Positions 13,939 to 15,752 of a stretch of DNA of 15,752 nt are shown in pieces. The DNA is taken from positions 1-15,752 of the forward strand of contig DAOUVG010000012.1 of NCBI GenBank assembly GCA_030667735.1, in the 5' to 3' direction. How positions within the stretch are numbered: position 1 is the first letter of the stretch; every line of letters begins with the position of its first letter. Made by a program: the position numbers and the translations under genes. Source of the DNA: Dehalococcoidales bacterium. GTDB taxonomy: Bacteria; Chloroflexota; Dehalococcoidia; Dehalococcoidales; Fen-1064. The notes below the pieces were generated by a model. That model saw nothing but the letters and a program-made list of their open reading frames with translations, was not told the origin of the DNA and ran no database searches.

Positions 13939-15390
13939 ATGAGAAACGTATCAAAGAATGTATTCCTGAATGCGCTGACCTGTCCCGTGCTGGGATGGAT
14001 GCTGCGTACCGGACAAGCGCCGAAGCCGCGTCTGACGCTGGGAGACAGGTTTCGGTTTGAACAGGGCCGGGAGATAGGCCGGAGGGCCAGGATGCTCTAT
14101 CCGGACGGCCTGATGGTGGCGGACGTGAACCTGCCTTCTGCTGCCAGGAAGACTGACGATGCTCTCCACTCGTCGGTCCCGGCCATTTTTGAGAGCACCT
14201 TCCTGGCGGACGGCTTTGTCACCAGGGCAGATGTACTGGAACAGAAAACTGAAGGCTGGCACCTTATCGAGGTGAAGTCCGGCACAAATGACAGGATGGA
14301 ATATATTGACGACATGGCCCATACCTACATGGTGGCGGATTCCTGTGGGATGAAAATATGCGGGGTTTCCTTATTTCTGGTGTCCCGCGATTTCCGCATG
14401 GGGATGCCGGACGATGCGCTCTTCGCGCGAATCGACCATACTGACGAAGTCCTGGCACGCGTCGAGGAGCTTGAAACCATCCGACGGGAAATCGAGGAGA
14501 AAACCAGGGCAGAGGAGAAACCGGAACCGCAACTCATCATGGGATGTCGCCACTGTGACCTCTTCCGGAGCTGTGTGGGTAAAGGCATAAAGAACCATAT
14601 CTTCGACCTTCCGAGGTTGAGTCAGACCAGGTTTGACGAACTGGTGGAGCAGGGCATTGTACGTATCGAGGATATTCCCGACGGGTTTGACCTGACGGAG
14701 AACCAGACCCGCGTAAAGGACTGCGTTCAGCATGGTGAGTCGTACGTTGGTGAAGAGTTAAGAACGGAGTTGGAGACCATCGAGTGGCCGGCGTACTACC
14801 TGGACTTTGAAACGATGATGACGGCGATACCGCTGTATCCCGATATTGCTCCGTATACTCAGCTGCCGACTCAATACTCCGTGCACGTGTGTTCTGATGT
14901 CGACAGGGTTATCGAGCACTGTGAGTACCTGGCGGAGCCTACCGTGGACTGCCGCCGGGAGCTTGCTGAATGTCTGCTCCGAGACCTGGGGAAGCAGGGC
15001 AGCATCATCGCCTATTCCAGCTTTGAGAAAGCCGTCATTAACGGCCTGGCACAGCTATTCCCTGACCTGTCGGATGCACTGGGTGCCCTGGGAGAGCGCA
15101 TCGTGGACCTGGAGGCCATTATCAGGCGGAACTACTATCACCCCGACTTTCACGGCAGTACCTCGATAAAGGCCACCTTGCCGGCGCTTGTTTCGGGAAT
15201 GTCGTATAAGGGCATGGAAATCGGTGAGGGTGATTCCGCATCGGCAGCTTTTGCTTACCTTGTTATGGGCACCCACTGGAAGCCGGATGAGGTTGATGCG
15301 GTCAAGCAGAACCTGCTTAAATACTGCAAACAGGACACCCTCGCCATGGTGAAGCTCCACGAGAGGCTGGCGGACGTGCTGAAGCCCTGA
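13939..15390 (+). CDS. putative two-domain nuclease: Cas4-like Fe-S PD-(D/E)XK module plus DUF2779 DEDD module
   Basis: A 483-residue protein. The N-terminal part (about 1-215) fits a RecB/Cas4-like nuclease. Asp 98 in TRADVL and E111-x-K113 in LIEVKSG give the PD-(D/E)XK triad. Cys 15 (LTCPVL) with Cys 203, 206 and 212 (GCRHCDLFRSC) fits a 4Fe-4S cluster, as in Cas4/AddB. The C-terminal half matches DUF2779, a ribonuclease H-like exonuclease fold: YYLDFET with D289 and E291, IIAYSSFEKAVINGL (356-370), a middle segment DLEAIIRRNYYHPDF and YCKQDTLAM with Asp 466, so a DEDD-type site is complete. A linker helix (EELETIRREIEEKTRAEEK) lies in between. No CRISPR array is near. Function is unknown; DNA or RNA processing is likely. 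Shine-Dalgarno before ATG 13939 is weak (GGTGGA, distant). The stop codon abuts repeat copy C. Confidence 0.8.
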   Translation: MRNVSKNVFLNALTCPVLGWMLRTGQAPKPRLTLGDRFRFEQGREIGRRARMLYPDGLMVADVNLPSAARKTDDALHSSVPAIFESTFLADGFVTRADVLEQKTEGWHLIEVKSGTNDRMEYIDDMAHTYMVADSCGMKICGVSLFLVSRDFRMGMPDDALFARIDHTDEVLARVEELETIRREIEEKTRAEEKPEPQLIMGCRHCDLFRSCVGKGIKNHIFDLPRLSQTRFDELVEQGIVRIEDIPDGFDLTENQTRVKDCVQHGESYVGEELRTELETIEWPAYYLDFETMMTAIPLYPDIAPYTQLPTQYSVHVCSDVDRVIEHCEYLAEPTVDCRRELAECLLRDLGKQGSIIAYSSFEKAVINGLAQLFPDLSDALGALGERIVDLEAIIRRNYYHPDFHGSTSIKATLPALVSGMSYKGMEIGEGDSASAAFAYLVMGTHWKPDEVDAVKQNLLKYCKQDTLAMVKLHERLADVLKP

Positions 15391-15446
15391 GAAGGGGCGA
15401 AGCCCCTCTTACATAACCGATTCCCACTCTCCTTTGGCCGAGAGGT
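15389..15446 (+). repeat. intergenic palindromic repeat, copy C (diverged)
   Basis: Begins at the stop codon of the nuclease-like gene. AGGGGC (15393-15398), loop GAA, GCCCCT (15402-15407) is the same first hairpin as in copy B. It is followed by ACATAAC, CCCACTCTCCTTTG and GAGAGG, matching copy B's second hairpin in a decayed form. The terminal GGGGGTGAGGT is lost. Confidence 0.6.
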
Positions 15447-15627
15447 TCGAAAGGTAAAACTTTCGTGCAAACTTTCCCTCTCGGTCGCCGCAGCGGCACT
15501 TCAGAACGGCCACGCCAGTCCACCGATGGGCACAACCCGCCTTGAAGAGCCATTCTAGCAGCCCCTGGCGACGGAGCGCAAAGATCGTGTCGTAGGGACC
15601 GGTTCCAGAGAGCATTCCACCGATCAT
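15409..15627 (-). CDS. doubtful small ORF
   Basis: A 72-residue open frame on the minus strand (MIGGMLSGTGPYDTIFALRR...), with a short CRCGD segment. It resembles no family I know. It has no clear ribosome site, and its C-terminal residues are encoded by repeat copy C, which argues against a conserved protein. It may be a gene remnant. Reported only because no better gene occupies this stretch. Confidence 0.12.
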   Translation of the reverse strand: MIGGMLSGTGPYDTIFALRRQGLLEWLFKAGCAHRWTGVAVLKCRCGDREGKFARKFYLSNLSAKGEWESVM

Positions 15628-15646
15628 AATGCCCCGATCAACATAC

Positions 15647-15701
15647 GGTCAAATGGTTGCTCAGTATGGTCAGATGGTCAGTAAAATCGTCAAAACGGTC
15701 A
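15647..15701 (+). promoter_or_regulatory. clustered GGTCA motifs, possible operator array
   Basis: GGTCA occurs four times in 55 bases, all in the same orientation, with CGTCA as a fifth partial copy; spacings are 21, 8, 12 and 9 bases between starts. Position about 50-100 bases upstream of the expected next gene fits a regulator-binding region. The irregular spacing makes chance or decayed tandem duplication possible. Confidence 0.3.
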
Positions 15702-15740
15702 AGTGCTTTTTGAAAGCAGACTGTATATCCTCTTAACAAT

Positions 15741-15752
15741 TAAGGGAGGTAA
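15741..15752 (+). promoter_or_regulatory. Shine-Dalgarno of a gene starting past the window
   Basis: AAGGGAGGT at 15742-15750 is close to the full anti-16S consensus, the best in the window. The first codon of that gene should lie just beyond the right edge. Confidence 0.55.

Larger units (their letters stand above)
15391..15752. other. intergenic region at the right edge, upstream of a gene beyond the window
   Basis: About 360 bases without a convincing gene. From left to right: repeat copy C; a small hairpin CGAAAG-GTAAAA-CTTTCG (15448-15465); an unassigned G+C-rich part; then an A+T-rich part with four GGTCA pentamers (15647, 15668, 15676, 15697) and a CGTCA (15688). The window ends in TAAGGGAGGTAA, a near-perfect Shine-Dalgarno, so a plus-strand gene should begin within about 10 bases past the end. 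Confidence 0.5.

Noticed and set aside
13939..15390. Cas4 of a CRISPR-Cas adaptation module
   Set aside because: Only the nuclease fold is similar; the protein carries a large DUF2779 domain, and no cas1, cas2 or regularly spaced repeat array occurs in the window.
15647..15701. CRISPR or regular tandem repeat made of GGTCA units
   Set aside because: The units are only five bases and the spacing is irregular (21, 8, 12, 9); there are no spacers of uniform length.

Overview
The window reads as bacterial chromosomal DNA of moderately high G+C, densely packed with housekeeping and accessory genes. The gene content suggests an anaerobic or metabolically lean member of the Chloroflexota, perhaps Dehalococcoidia: an archaeal-type phosphoglycerate mutase beside pgk and tpiA, MEP-pathway dxs, an AmmeMemoRadiSam locus, a DUF2520 protein with panB/panC, and palindromic intergenic repeats. 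This is an inference from gene content; no rRNA or other direct taxonomic marker is present.

Layout. (1) Positions 130-627, minus strand: a small integral membrane protein (COG2426 type), divergent from the next unit. (2) Positions 782-7134, plus strand: dxs, pgk, apgM, tpiA and miaA in one direction. This unit joins triose-phosphate metabolism to the first step of isoprenoid synthesis (DXS uses pyruvate plus glyceraldehyde 3-phosphate) and to a consumer of its product (MiaA uses DMAPP). A good sigma70-type promoter lies at 737-765, inside the longest possible reading frame of dxs, so the true start is probably 782. (3) Positions 7150-10406, minus strand: a pantothenate unit read right to left as DUF2520 Rossmann protein, small lipoprotein, panB, panC. 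DUF2520 is a plausible stand-in for the missing ketopantoate reductase. Upstream of it (10407-10623) is a strong promoter, a structured leader of about 180 nt, and an intrinsic terminator with a mutually exclusive antiterminator pairing. This looks like a transcription-attenuating regulatory RNA and is the most interesting item in the window.

(4) Positions 10778-13124, plus strand: amrS (radical SAM) overlapping by 8 nt a fused amrB-amrA (Memo plus AMMECR1) gene, the AmmeMemoRadiSam system, whose biochemical role is not settled. (5) Positions 13327-15390, plus strand: a nitroreductase-family flavoprotein, then a two-domain putative nuclease (Cas4-like Fe-S PD-(D/E)XK module plus a DEDD-type DUF2779 module). 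(6) Positions 15391-15752: no convincing gene; a repeat copy, a small hairpin, clustered GGTCA motifs, and at the very edge a strong Shine-Dalgarno for a gene lying beyond the window.

Three intergenic spots (about 4015-4064, 13218-13290, 15389-15446) hold related copies of a palindromic repeat built on GGGGC-RAA-GCCCC and a second CTCTCCTT/AAGGAGAG hairpin. The first copy appears to supply the ribosome binding site of apgM.
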